Below, one piece after another: positions 11,601-22,215 of a stretch of DNA of 33,190 nt. The stretch comes from Monosiga brevicollis MX1 (taxonomy: Eukaryota; Opisthokonta; Choanoflagellata; Craspedida; Salpingoecidae). How positions within the stretch are numbered: position 1 is the stretch's first letter; every line of letters starts with the position of its first letter. The stretch is from positions 301,094 to 334,283 of the forward strand of contig NW_001865077.1 in NCBI RefSeq assembly GCF_000002865.3, given 5' to 3'. The notes under the pieces were generated by a model. That model was not told the origin of the DNA. It did no database searches and worked only from the letters and a program-made list of their open reading frames with translations. The position numbers and the translations under genes were made by a program.

Positions 11601-14600
11601 AATCCCATGCAAAACGGCATCCCGCTCGACAAGATCGAGGGGTTCCGTCACCGCAACCTCCAGGGGCACACAGATAGCTGCAGCCCATACACTGCCCCGT
11701 GGTGACGTTGTAGACGCTCTCAGGGCTGATGGCACTGCAAGTGTCGAAGCACTGGCCGTTATAGTCCCGGTGCCGGCACATGCCCGCGCACCCGGTGGCA
11801 GACGCATTGGTGCACTGTCCTGCGCATTTTAGGTCGCATTCTTCGGTCAACGACGTGACCTCGCGACCACAGTATGGTCCCAACGGTTGATTGCCCACCA
11901 TCAGGAGAGCGGTGCTTCTCAAGCCACGACTAAAACCCGCGGAATAAAGCGGCACGTTACTGCTGAAGTGAAGATGCATGGTGCGGGGCGGAGCTGCAGC
12001 CACGGTCACAATATCAGCCGAAGCGCCAGATTCATGCTGCAATTGCACGCCCGACACAAACGTTGTGTTCCCGCTCGTGGCCACTCGCAAGACCAGTCCG
12101 TCCTGCGTCAACGAGAGGACCGTGCCCAAAGCCAAGCCATCCTCGAGCAGTGCCGTCACGGTCGCTCCGAGGTCGACCATCATGGCATCAGAGAGCACAA
12201 GCAGCACCTCCAGCGGTGCCAGTGCAACCTGACCGAGTTGACTCGACAGGTCACCCACCGCGCAGCCGCCGGGAAGTGAGGTGGAGCACTGGCCCACGCT
12301 GGCACATGCGGTCCCCGAGCTGCCGCCACTGCAAACATTGAACGGGTCGTAGGGCGCATAGGTTGAAGTTGGACAGGCCTCCGCCCCGCTTCTGTCAGTG
12401 TATGATGAACCATCAAGGCTCTGCACGAAGCGCCAGTCGGCGGACGATGTTGAATGAGGCCTGTTGTAGGTGAGCTGATTGAAGATAGCTGTCTCAACCA
12501 AACCATCGTAGGCTAGCTGTTGCAGCTGAACGTGGCCTCGAAGAGCAGCGGAGGAGTTGGGTGCATTGTAACCCATAACTAAAGCTTGCCAAGGGATGGT
12601 GGGCACTAGGTTGGCACATGCTATGCTGCCCTGCATGCCCCATCGCAGAGACCGAAAACTGGCTTGCTCTAAACCAAACAACGACAGTGTTGTCACCGTG
12701 ACGCGTGTTGACCCCCCAACGTCTGGCAGGCTCATGAAACTGCCCAGCGCTCCGGCCTGATCAGCAAGTGCAAATGGTTGGAAGCAGTGCCATCATTGAG
12801 TTGCGCCGGAAGAAAATTGCTAACAAGTGCACAGAACAATAACAAAAAGCAAAATAGACACGGTCTGACAGGCAGGCAACTGACCTGATAGTTGAGAAAG
12901 CTTGTTACGGGGGTGCCACTCAGGACGTCATGCGGGGAGTATATGCCTCCGCTCAGGTCGCACACATCTTCACCAAGCTCGAGCTCGGGAACGGGCAGTT
13001 CGTGCAATGTTAGACTCTGCAGTGCTTCAGTGGCAAGGGCTCCATCTACCTCGACGGTGGTCGGATCAAATGGGCTCGGCTGTGACAACGAAACGGCCCA
13101 CCCACTATGAACAGCACTAAAGCTGCGTGGTGATACCAGGCGAATTGTCGCACACGCCATGCGCGCAGCCCCATTGTTGGCAGCATGAATCGTGATGGAG
13201 CGGTTCAGAATGTCGGGCAGTGACAATTGCACGTCAGTCACGATGAGCTGAGTCGGGCGGGTGGACAAAGCAATTGTGCCATGCTTGGTCGACAAGTCGC
13301 CCGCCTCACAGTCAACCACGCTTTCTCGACACTGCTCCACGTAAGTCGAGCTGCCGGTGTTGACCTGAGTGGGGTTGTAGTGCCCACCAGTAGAAGCACA
13401 CATGCTGGAGCTGCCCGCGACACGATCATCGCCCGCGCCATTAACATGGATGTGCCATTTGTGATTGATGGTATCAGCAATATCAGTGGCATAGCGCAGG
13501 TCTACAAAAATCTGGAGCTCGGCTTCGGGATCATCGGCCAATTGCCGGAAGTAGATGTTGCCCACAACCACGCTGTCGAAATGGGCCACGGCTGTCAGTG
13601 TTGCAGCAGCCGGCAACGCCCGGGCACACGCCAAAGGTTGACCATTACTATTGATCAAGGCAAAAAAGTGATGCATAATGCTACTACTGTAGTAGAGTGT
13701 TGCATTGCCATTCACCACAGATTCTGAAAAGCTATACAGTGAACCGGAGGAAGCTGCACCCGTGCTTGTCCACAACGTTTTCTAAAAAGAAGAAGTGAGC
13801 AAACCAAAGACCAACCAAATGAGGGTGCAGAGCATGGAGACAAAAGATGGATACGCAAAAAGCACTGTAGCGCTTGGCTTGAGGACTTACCGTGGTAACA
13901 TCGCCGTCTGTCGAGGCGACAACGCACTCATCGAGAAACGCGTTTGGCAACAACACGAGTCGCAGTTCGGCATTGGCTGCCACCCCAGCGCCTTCAACGA
14001 CAAGAGCGTCTGCCGGCGAAGCCTGGAGAATCACAAAGTCCATGTTGGCAGCGGCAGAGACAAAGGAAAGGTGGGCCTCCAACGGCGTGATGACACGCTC
14101 GACTTGCAACGTCGCACAAGCCAGAGACTCGAGAGTCGTATCGTCCTGCAACAACAAGTGTGCCCCCCCAATCGAGGCCTGTCCCTCCAGCGGGAGCATG
14201 AGGTCAACTCCAACCTGACTCGGCAGTGCTCCGGTGGGTGCAATCGTCAATGTTCCCAACTTGCGAGCCAAGTCACCAACAGTGCAACCAATTTGCTTAA
14301 CTCCAGGACCGCAGGACGCCGTAGCGTAACCACAGCTTCCGTCAGTGCAGGTATTAAATGGGTTGTACACGAGGGACGAGTTGAGGTCTGAGGGACAGGA
14401 GCTGAGGGATGGGTCGAGAAGATGCCAAGAAGCGGTGGAAGCAGGAGCATCCAAGGCAGCGTAAGCCAGCTGCACAATCACAAACGATTCCGACCGTGGT
14501 TGGCCAAGAATTTGAGAAAATTGCACTAATCCTTGAATGGCGCCGTAAAAGCGAGTTGAAACGGCCTTTAACGTCTGTCCGCGCAAGTCGATGGTCGCAC

Positions 14601-17600
14601 ACGCCAGCCGCGGGCTGCCCGCCGTCACCTCGTGCAACACCACGCTCCGGCCCAGAATCGTCGACGGCCCAAACAACGGCAGGTTGTAGTCCACGTAGCT
14701 CGCACTCACACTGCTCTGCCCCGCAAAGCTCCCGTGCTTGCCCGACAGGTCCCCAACCTCACACTGGTCCACCGTCAAGCCGCTGCTGCTGCACGTCTGA
14801 CCCGCGCCATACGGATCATAATGGCCCTGCACCGCGGCAGCACTGCACTGCGCCCGCCCCGCTGTGCCACCCACCAGATCCGCGCTCGGCACCGGCAACA
14901 CATGGACATGCCAGCCCCCAACGCGCGAGGCCAACCCGTCGAGGTCGACCGACACCGTCGTCGGCGCTCCCGGATACGCCTGGCGAAAGACAATGCTCCC
15001 AACCACGCCCTCCATCGAGAATACTGCGCGTGCTTCCCGCGGTGACATCACACGCAAGCTCGCGCACGCCTGCCGTGCCGCAGCACCATCTGGACCGTGC
15101 AACACAATGGACCGACTGGCCACGCTCTCCGTACCAGACAGCGGCAGCTCCAAATCCGTAAACACGGACCGCGACGTCGGCAGCGTCGCATCGGCGCTAA
15201 TACTCAGGCCACCGTGCTTGCTATACAAATCACCCACCTCGCAGCCAGTCTGAAGCACACCCGCACCACAGCCCGAGCCGTAACCACATGCTTCTGTCAA
15301 GCATACTCCAAATGGGTTGAAGTGCCCCCCGGCAGTAGCACAATCCATCCCACTGACGGCTGTCTCATGCACATGCCACTTGTGCCCAGAAGTCGCCATC
15401 TGCGACCCATCGCTGTACCGGAGATCAGCTAACACGGTTGTCTCCGCAAACACCAGTGATTCGGGCTGCTGCAAAATGATGTGCCCCAATACAGAGCCCC
15501 GGAATTCGGCCACCGACGTCAGCACTTTCACATCGGAGCCCCAGCCAATGGTCGCACACGCCAGCCGCGGGCTGCCCGCCGTCACCTCGTGCAACACCAC
15601 GCTCCGGCCCAGAATCGTCGACGGCCCAAACAACGGCAGGTTGTAGTCCACGTAGCTCGCGCTCACACTGCTCTGCCCCGCAAAGCTCCCGTGCTTGCCC
15701 GACAGGTCCCCAACCTCACACTGGTCCACCGTCAAGCCGCTGCTGCTGCACGTCTGACCCGCGCCATACGGATCATAATGGCCCTGCACCGCGGCAGCAC
15801 TGCACTGCGCCCGCCCCGCTGTGCCACCCACCAGATCCGCACTCGGCACCGGCAACACATGGACATGCCAGCCCCCAACGCGCGAGGCCAACCCGTCAAG
15901 CTCGACCGACACCGTCGTCGGCGCTCCCGGATACGATTGACTAAAGCTCACCGTGCCAGATACCCCTTCCATGGAAAATATGGCTTCGGCACTTCGCGGT
16001 TGCAAGACATTCAAGCTCGCACATGCCTGCCGCGTTCCTGAACCAGCGGGCCCATGTAGCACAATAGACCGACTGGCCACGCTCTCCGTTCCAGACAGCG
16101 GCAACTGCAGGTCCGTGTACACGGCCCGGCTCAGCGGAAGGCTTGCACTGCTTGCCACGCTCACAGCCCCGTGCTTACCGGTCAGATCTCCAAGCTCGCA
16201 ACCATACTGCTGCTGGCCCTCACCACAACTGGCGCTGTAGTTGCAAGCCGAACTCAGACACACGCTGTACGGGTTGTAGTGGCCCTGTGCAGTCCCGCAA
16301 TCCATGTTGCTCACAGGCGATTGATGAACGTGCCATGAATGCCCAGAGGTCGGGCCCATTGACATGTTGCTATAGCGTAAATCCACCACAATGGTCGTCT
16401 CTGCAAAAGCAATGTCGCGCGGCTGTTGCAAAGTAATATGCCCCAGCACACTACCCTTGAACTCGGCCACAGATGTAATCAGTTGCACCTCAGGGGCCCA
16501 GCCAATGGTCGCACACGCCAGTCGCGGGCTGCCCGCCGTCACCTCGTGCAACACCACGCTCCGGCCCAGAATCGTCGACGGCCCAAACAACGGCAGGTTG
16601 TAGTCCACGTAGCTCGCACTCACGCTGCTCTGCCCCGCAAAGCTCCCGTGCTTGCCCGACAGGTCCCCAACCTCACACTGGTCCACTGTCAAGCCGCTGC
16701 TGCTGCACGTCTGACCCGCGCCATACGGATCATAATGGCCCTGCACCGCGGCAGCACTGCACTGCGCCCGCCCCGCCGTGCCACCCACCAGATCCGCACT
16801 CGGCACCGGCAACACATGGACGTGCCAGCCCCCAACGCGCGAAGCTAAACCACTGATGTTGGTGGTGACGGTGGTGTGCGGTTCAAAATAGTTTTGTGTA
16901 AAGGTGATAGAGCCATAAACCCCCTCCATGTCAACCAAGGCAGAGTAGGACCGGGTTGGCTGGGTGATGATGGTCGCACAGGCCAGACGCAGCGAGGAGA
17001 GCGAGCCCTGAAAGACGACGATGCTGCGATTGACAATGCTGTTGAGTCCACTCAGAGGCAGAGCTGTGTCTGTGACAAATACGCGTCGCTGCTGCGGCGC
17101 CACATCCAAGTACCCATGCTTCAAATCCAGGTCTCCCACAGAGCAGGTGCCAGAGGAACAGGGGGTTGAGACGCCGGCTGGCGAGTAGCGGGAGCCAGCT
17201 GAGAAGCATCGACTGCTATCACGAACGGCGTCGATGCCAGTGGGACTGTCACCGATCATCCAGCGATGTTGTTTGGTGGAGCTGACGAGCGCACTGACGT
17301 AGGAATACTTTAAAAACAGCTGGGTGTTGGCAGTGGGATCGTCTCTGGGTTGGCGCATGATAGCATCGAGGCGAAAGTAACTGCCCGTGTCAACACGAGC
17401 CATCAAAGTTGTCATTGGCTGAAACACACGGAGACCCGAGACTGCATCAAGCTGAACGCGTCGTATTTCGCTGCAAGCTACTGGGTTTTGATTGACGTCA
17501 AGAAGAAGGACCGCGTGTCCGATGATGCTTTGCGCGCCTGAGAGAGGCGCAATGGTAGAAGGCAAGAGGCCAGAGCGGCATAATTGGTTGGTGGCGCAAA

Positions 17601-18198
17601 AGGCCTCTGGTAGACGCCCGAGAGACGTGTCGAGATCCCCAATGGCGCAATTGGAGGGATCGGCAGGGGTACACAGCGTTGAATAATTGCTGGCGGCACG
17701 TTTGTTCTCTGGGTCATATCGACCACCAAGAGCTGCTCGGGTACACCGATCGGTGGGAGAAAGGGTGTAATCGACAGGATACTCGGTGATGTACCATGAG
17801 TAAGGTTGTGCGGTCAGTGGCCCGTCAGCCCCGGTAAGGGAGGCGTTGACAAGCACCTTGCCAGCGGTTTGCTGAAACTCAACGATGCCCTGTATCCCGT
17901 GCGTCGCAAAATGGGCCACAGCGTCGCAACTCGAGCACGGAGCCTCGGGCGTCGCTCCTGCTTTGAAGTGAAGTCCACAAATATATGAGAGCCCTGCTTC
18001 AGCTATGAAAAAAAAAAAAAATGGCAGGCTCTACAATGGGGCTCAAACAAGGTCAGAGGGGCGACACTCACCGGCTGCAGGGAGCAGAAGCGAGCACAGG
18101 AGGAAGCAGCGCGCGAGCACTTGGACGTGGTTTGGCGGTGTGGACCGCCTTGCTGAGGGCCCCAGCGCTTTGGCACGCGTTGAACTGTGCGACATCAT
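5642..18198 (-). CDS. giant SOD-repeat transmembrane protein with SH3 tail
   Basis: Five exons on the minus strand: 18198-18072, 18002-13891, 13781-12885, 12756-10345 and 10192-5642 (stop TAA at 5644-5642). All introns are GT..AG; the first is phase 1 and the rest phase 0, giving 4032 residues. The start is the first Met of an ATGATG pair. It leads into a hydrophobic core (CFLLCSLLLPAA, residues about 31-42) that reads as a signal peptide split by intron 1; the 5' end is the least certain part. Residues about 44-2720 are roughly 16 Cu/Zn-SOD-like modules interrupted by a Cys-rich block. A juxtamembrane domain follows, then a helix at 2887-2908 flanked by CCCRRK, tyrosine motifs, three SH3 domains, a Pro-rich region and a degenerate SH3-like end. 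Animals and oomycetes have copper-only SOD repeat proteins; I infer a surface receptor or scaffold that combines superoxide or copper chemistry with SH3/phosphotyrosine signalling. No characterised orthologue is known to me. Confidence 0.85.
5645..5806 (-). other. degenerate SH3-like C-terminal domain
   Basis: The last 54 residues (about 3979-4032) keep SH3 landmarks: an Ala near the start, L-x-V-x-AGE before the RT/n-Src region, a DG turn and G-x-VP-x-SxV at the end. The binding-site Trp and the ALYDY tyrosines are missing, so it may be a structural remnant that no longer binds PxxP ligands. The similarity is weak and seen by eye only. Confidence 0.45.
6406..6675 (-). repeat. 45-bp tandem repeat in Pro-rich region
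   Basis: Six units of 45 bp encode KPEAPPTKPAVVPSS or a close variant, between about 6406 and 6675. The central copies are identical at DNA level and the outer ones differ slightly. Each unit provides a proline-rich stretch with Lys that could serve as a polyproline-II SH3 ligand, so copy number may set ligand valency. The opposite strand has long open frames here that are only mirror images of the repeat. Confidence 0.95.
6992..7043 (-). repeat. GGGGCC hexanucleotide repeat (Pro-Ala codons)
   Basis: On the plus strand there are about eight head-to-tail GGGGCC units. On the coding (minus) strand they read as alternating Ala-Pro codons within the tail. The plus strand could form a G-quadruplex. 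Such runs are prone to expansion and contraction and are hard to sequence. Confidence 0.9.
7736..8542 (-). other. three SH3 domains in the receptor tail
   Basis: SH3-1 covers residues about 3067-3122 (8542-8375), SH3-2 about 3161-3212 (8260-8105) and SH3-3 about 3282-3335 (7897-7736). Each has the ALYDY-like start (AVAQHDY, VIQSFEA, AMYPYNP), the RT-loop acidic patch, the conserved binding-site Trp (DRGWYRG, GNGWVRG, DGWARG) and the G-[WL]-FP-x-x-[YC] end. SH3-2 lacks the ALYDY tyrosines, so its ligand choice may differ. Linkers contain YxxP-type tyrosines (YEVP, YDGP). Proline-rich ligands lie downstream in the same tail, so intramolecular binding is possible. Confidence 0.9.
9013..9084 (-). 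other. single transmembrane helix of the receptor
   Basis: Residues about 2886-2908 form an uncharged Ile/Ala/Gly/Val segment (PIAIIAGAAGGGVVVVAVVV). It is followed at once by YFCCCRRKSK, a triple-Cys/basic stop-transfer sequence. The basic flank sets type I topology, with the SOD array outside and the SH3 tail inside. The three cysteines are candidate palmitoylation sites. The preceding Thr/Ser/Pro-rich stalk (about 2855-2885) would be a likely site for O-glycosylation. Confidence 0.9.
11530..11875 (-). other. Cys-rich furin-like block between SOD modules
   Basis: Roughly 110 residues carry about 23 cysteines in C-x(2-3)-C and C-x(4-10)-C spacings. Examples are CDLKCAGQCTN, CAGMC, CMGC-x3-C and CRAGC. 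This resembles the furin-like / growth-factor-receptor Cys-rich pattern of receptor tyrosine kinases and other choanoflagellate surface proteins. It sits after SOD module 12 and before module 13, so the array is split into a copper-competent N-terminal part and a degenerate membrane-proximal part. Confidence 0.7.
14591..16842 (-). repeat. 957-bp internal superrepeat with near-identical blocks
   Basis: Blocks starting at 14591, 15548 and 16505 are almost identical for about 338 bp and spaced exactly 957 bp apart (319 codons). Copies at 14591 and 15548 stay similar for a further 45 bp or so. Each block encodes the same stretch from GGWHVHVLPVP to LACATI; the few visible differences are all silent. 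The sequence between blocks encodes a second, less conserved SOD module, so the array reads A-B-A-B-A (modules 3 to 7). Recent duplication or gene conversion is likely. Short-read assemblies could miscount the copies. Confidence 0.9.
18072..18198 (-). other. exon 1 of the receptor: signal peptide
   Basis: The exon encodes a basic leader of about 28 residues followed by a Leu/Cys-rich hydrophobic core ending in PAA. It stops at a strong donor (G|GTGAGT) with phase 1. The 69-bp intron at 18003-18071 carries a T-rich stretch and ends in CATAG. Joining the phases gives Ala-Glu-Ala-Gly, a plausible signal peptidase site just after the core. The frame stays open further upstream, so an earlier Met is possible, but the residues there look random. 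Confidence 0.6.
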
Positions 18199-18507
18199 GC
18201 CTCGATGCGCCGCCGGCCACGGCAACGATGGTGCCAAGTGGCGCGGCTGATGATGATGAAGCCAACGAGGCCGGGAGGGAGGCGGAGCCAGCTCAATGGC
18301 GCATGACGTCCCAAAAAGATGACGACAACACGAGGAGCGACTCGATGACCAGAACGCGAGGTAGGAAGAGTAGAGGAAGAAGAACGCTGGCAGCAGAGAA
18401 GAGCACGTCAACCAAGACGCAGAGCGACGGCCGCACTGGCACTGAGCAGAGATGGCGTCCACGCCTTGAGCGGAACGAGAACCAGCTCGCTGCCAAAAGA
18501 AAAAGAG

Positions 18508-18543
<36 letters not shown>
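18508..18543. repeat. GA microsatellite
   Basis: A (GA)n run of about 16 units follows an A/G-rich lead-in, roughly 310 bp upstream of the receptor start codon. On the receptor's coding strand it is a CT tract. It may lie in the promoter or 5' UTR. Confidence 0.9.
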
Positions 18544-18549
<6 letters not shown>

Positions 18550-18901
18550 GAGGGTGAGGGGAAGAACAGGGGCGGGGTGTGGAATCAGAGATATGAGAAA
18601 TATGGGTGATTATTCAGTGTAAAGTGGTGTTAAATCAAAGGGAAGTCAGAGAAGAGAATCATTCTGGCAAGACGTTCAGAGGTACAACGCTATGCCAGAT
18701 TCTCAGCAGAGCTACAGCTGTGTGATGAGTTGTCTTCCGTTTTATGTTAACTTTAGAGGATAAGGGTTGACCCCTCGGAAGTGATTCAACACATGTTTAA
18801 GTTGATCTTACCCCTCTTTTCTGTCATTTACAAGTATGTTCGACTGCTTCATCTTCTTGCTATGGGGTTGACGGATGTCTCTGCGCGCTGGCATGCGAGC
18901 A

Positions 18902-18945
18902 GGTGCGAGAAGACATGCGAGCTGGTGCGAGAAGACATGCGAGCT
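18902..18945. repeat. 22-bp direct duplication
   Basis: Two adjacent perfect copies of a 22-bp unit (18902-18923 and 18924-18945) contain the core GCGAGAAGACATGCGAG. A partial echo, GCATGCGAGCAG, lies just upstream. No function is evident. Confidence 0.9.
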
Positions 18946-19906
18946 GGCTGGACAAAAGGTCTGTTGCTATATGTAAATTCTTTCTTTGCTTTAGATCTCT
19001 GTTTGCGTCAAATCCGTGCTTCCAGAGGTCCAGGGGCCTGATAATTTGTGAGAAAACAAAAGCCGGGCCTGGAATGGTTGAGACACAACGGTGTGTCGGG
19101 GGTGGGGGTGCACTTGTTGTACTTGCGCGACGTGGCCCGTGTGTTGGATGTGGGGTTCCTGTGCAGGCAATAAAGGACAGACAACCCCACGTCGAAGACA
19201 TGCATGTACACATATGCTGCTCGTTTGCACGCCGCCCAGGAAAAAGGTTGCCCAGGCGGCGCAGTGAGTTCGAATCTTGACTTGAGCACTTGGCACAAGC
19301 ATGGAGTAATTGGATCTCACGGAAAGAGGTATGTTGCTGGTCTGCTCTCGGTGGCTTCGCATCGACGCTGCTCAAGCCATCGGGATTCCCGTGTGAGTGA
19401 GATGCTTTGCTATACTCAGCCTCGCATTACCAATTGATGCTCCCTTGTTGAATGCGTGCATCCCCATTGCCCATTGTCCGATTCTTGTTGGAGTGCAAAT
19501 GAGTATCGGGTGTTTCAAGGCACCCCATCTCATTAAATTTTTACGTTCGACTTTATGGTTAAGATCAAAATGGCATGTTTGTTGTTAAAATTTATGGCCC
19601 AAGCTTTGTGAGCAACTTTGTAACAAGTGCAGGTAAAGAGATACACTCACATCATGAGACCTGGTCGGATGATGACTCACACCCGCTAACATTAAAAGAC
19701 CGATGGCACCAGTAGCAATGCATGGGCTTTTCTCATTCGTGTCGTCAAACTTCAAAAAAAACAGGCAGACCAGTCAAAAGCAAAAGAATCAACACAAAAA
19801 CATTAAAAAAAAAAAAAAAACACGGCAAAAAGGAGGGACAAGGGAAGATCCTCTCGGCACAAGAAAGAGAAAGAACGATTGCCATGTTCATCAACGGTTC
19901 TGGAGC

Positions 19907-21692
19907 TCAAGATCGCTCGGCGATGAGATTGAGGTCCCGGGAAAGATAAGGATTATTGAGAACGAGGAGCCGCTTGCAAGCCAAGGGAAGACGGTTGGCT
20001 AGCAGCACCCGATGGTCATGGCCAGCCTCGGCATGCATGGTTCGTGCCCGTGCCACACAGAGCGCCTCCAGCGTGGGCACGCCTGTCTCGGGTAGGCCCG
20101 TCTGTCATGCAAGCAAACATATACGGGGGTGAAGGCAGCGTCGGGTATCAGCCATGGGGGTTGGTGGTCGTGCTGCTGAACAACCAAGCGGTTAAGGCGA
20201 GATCTTACGTGGAAAAGATCCACGGCAAGCAAGACTTGCTCCACATCGCCGTGGCCCCGCTGGCGTGCCACGGCCAAAGGCGAGGCATCAGAGTTGTTGT
20301 GGATCTAAGAACGTAATACCACAGAGAAATCATCAGGCCATGCCTTGGATGAGGGCATGAGGAACAAGGGTTTTTTTTTTTTTTTTGGCGACCACAGGTC
20401 AGCGCCAGGTGCCATGAGCCACTGACCGTAGGGTTGGCTCCCGCACAGAGCAGCAGGGACGCAGCTTCAGCATTGCCTGTCGAACAGAAAGGTTTATATG
20501 AGAGGCACGCTTGGCAAGCACACCCGCGAGCCGTGTCTTCAACTTGGGATGAGAAAGTCTCAATGACAGCCCACCACAAAACATACCAGCATAAGCGGCC
20601 GCTCGAAGACAGGTCCGAGACTCGAGACTCTGAGCATTCACGTCGGCACCGGCCTCGATCAGCATTTTAACTATGGAAAGCATTTGCGCGGCGGTGGCAT
20701 GCAAAGCCATTCGTGACACCAAGCCAATCGAGAAACCGAGAGCGAAAGAGCAAGCAAAGGAAAAGAGGGTTGGCACAGTCGTAAAAGCCATCTGCAGTCC
20801 ACCAGTGGCATACCAGCTTGGCGCTTGACATTGGGTCGACCGCAGATAAAGTGCAGAATGGTTTCGCGGCGTAGATTTTTGAGATCAACGGTAGCATCGT
20901 GGTGAATGAGAACGCGCATGCAACCGACGTGGCCAGCACGGGCGGCGAGGGCCAATGGGCTAGAGTGGTTGCGGCAGAGGGCATCCACGTCGCAGTTGTA
21001 CCGCAACAGGGCCTGACAAGTCTCTGCATGACCACTGGAGAAGCGAGAAGGCATTTGGAAAGTATGAGCAGAGGCTGAGCGGCAAGGAACGATGGCAAAA
21101 TGGTTTTGTGCTTGCGGCTTGTGATCACTCGTGGTGCGACCCAAGAGCGAGGGGAGGGGAAAACGCACTGGGCAGCGGCGGCGTGGAGAGGGTGCCAACC
21201 CCGAAGATCCGCCTGCGAGAAGGTAGCACCAGCGCGAACAAGAGGCTCGATGCAGCGAACCAAGCCCAGCTGGGCCGCGAGGTGTAGCGGGGCAATGCCG
21301 GCAAGGTTGGCAAGGGAGGTGTCCGGGCCATAGCCAAGGAGATGCTGCAGGACATCAAGGGCGCTCTCTGGGGTCAGGCAGGTCTGGGCGCCAGCGAGCT
21401 GCGCGTTGGCCATGAGAAGCGATGAGTTGGCATCGAGATTTGCAGCTTCCTCGGCGGCGTAAGCTATGGCGCAGTTGCGAAGGGCAAGGTGAAGGGGCAG
21501 GTTGCCACTCTCATCGATGGGCTGATCGCGGAGTTCAGGTCTTCCGCTGAAGATGGTATCCACCGTGGCTGTATCTCCCGTGTTTAGGGCGTTGATGAGG
21601 TCCTGGCGAGCGAGCGCGTTTTCGTGGGACTGAAGCGCGCGTGTGATGTATGCCGGGTCGAGCTGACTCCAGCTTCCAAACGATCCTGCCAT
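19907..21692 (-). CDS. ankyrin repeat and SOCS-box protein (ASB-like)
   Basis: Six exons on the minus strand: 21692-21169, 21034-20814, 20670-20587, 20476-20427, 20304-20209 and 20101-19907, with GT..AG introns of 107-143 bp whose phases agree, giving 389 residues. The start is the first ATG after an in-frame stop. About seven ankyrin repeats are visible, among them APLHLAAQLGL, HPLHAAAAHGH, SPLALAARAGH and VKMLIEAGADVNA; several become complete only after splicing. The last exon (326-389) holds TLEALCVARA, an exact match to the BC-box consensus [APST]LxxxCxxx[AILV], and then LPLA, close to the Cul5-box LPxP. Animal ASB proteins recruit substrates through ankyrin repeats and bind Elongin B/C and Cullin-5 as E3 ligase adaptors; I infer the same role here. 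The substrate is unknown. Confidence 0.8.
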
Positions 21693-22215
21693 GCCGGGAA
21701 GTTTGCCAATTTCCAACGCCACGGCGCTCGAGTGCTCGCGCGTGGTCCAGCGGTGCCGATCCGGTGTCGGTCAGGGCAGGATCGGCGAACCACAACCATG
21801 TGCTGCCAGAAGAAGCGCCAATCTGGACGGAGGAGCACACCGGTTATAGCGTCGTGCTACAGCTCCTGGGCAACTGAAATCAAAGAGAAGGCCAAGAAGG
21901 ACGGGCCGGGGCAAGGGAGCTCCCCGTATTTCTGCTCACCCCAGCACGGGGTTCGCAACCGGTTGCGCCCAAAGTCCATGCACAACTCCGCAAAGCCAGC
22001 CAGCCGCGTGTCCACCCTACGTTTCCACCTTTCTCTCCACGGGTCGATCGACCCCCACAGCTCGATCACAACTGCTACTCCTACGCCTCCTCCTCACGTG
22101 CATCCGCGGCAGCGAGCGAGCGGATCAGGCTTTGAAGAGTCCGTCGTCGTGTGCCCACTGCCACTCTCTCTCTCTCTCAAAAAAAAAAAAAAAACTGTTG
22201 AGAGAATGTTATTAT

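Larger units (their letters stand above)
9560..17985 (-). other. array of about 16 Cu-only SOD-like modules
   Basis: Each module has about 150-165 residues with the SOD layout: a beta-rich start, W-H-x-H, a G-H-Y/F-[ND]-P turn, C-x-[VL]-GDL, LPL-x-G, then R-S-[IV]-[VT]-[LI]-H and a final R-x-ACA. These match Cu/Zn-SOD copper ligands His46, His48, His63 and His120, the active-site Arg143 and both disulfide cysteines. Modules 3-7 and 10 keep all four copper His, with the HxH Trp at residues 435, 599, 754, 918, 1073 and 1522. The zinc ligands equivalent to His71 and His80 are absent; only the Asp of GDL remains. The other ten modules have lost most His (for example WYITEY, WTITEF, YYIREG) but keep the GDL and LPL landmarks. 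Module 9 is truncated. This fits the copper-only SOD class, though activity is not shown. Confidence 0.8.
18199..19906. other. intergenic region between two minus-strand genes
   Basis: No gene is supported. The left part should contain the promoter and 5' UTR of the receptor gene and the right part the 3' UTR of the ankyrin gene. It holds a GA tract at about 18508-18543, a perfect 22-bp direct duplication at 18902-18945 and an A-rich run at about 19806-19820. Open frames here lack domain patterns. Confidence 0.6.

Noticed and set aside
19230-19300. tRNA-like T-loop motif (GTTCGAATC)
   Set aside because: No acceptor stem, D arm or anticodon arm can be paired around it on either strand.
18860-19375. 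Minus-strand open frame of 171 codons between the receptor and ankyrin genes
   Set aside because: No domain pattern and many His/Pro/Ser residues from repeats; other frames are equally open.
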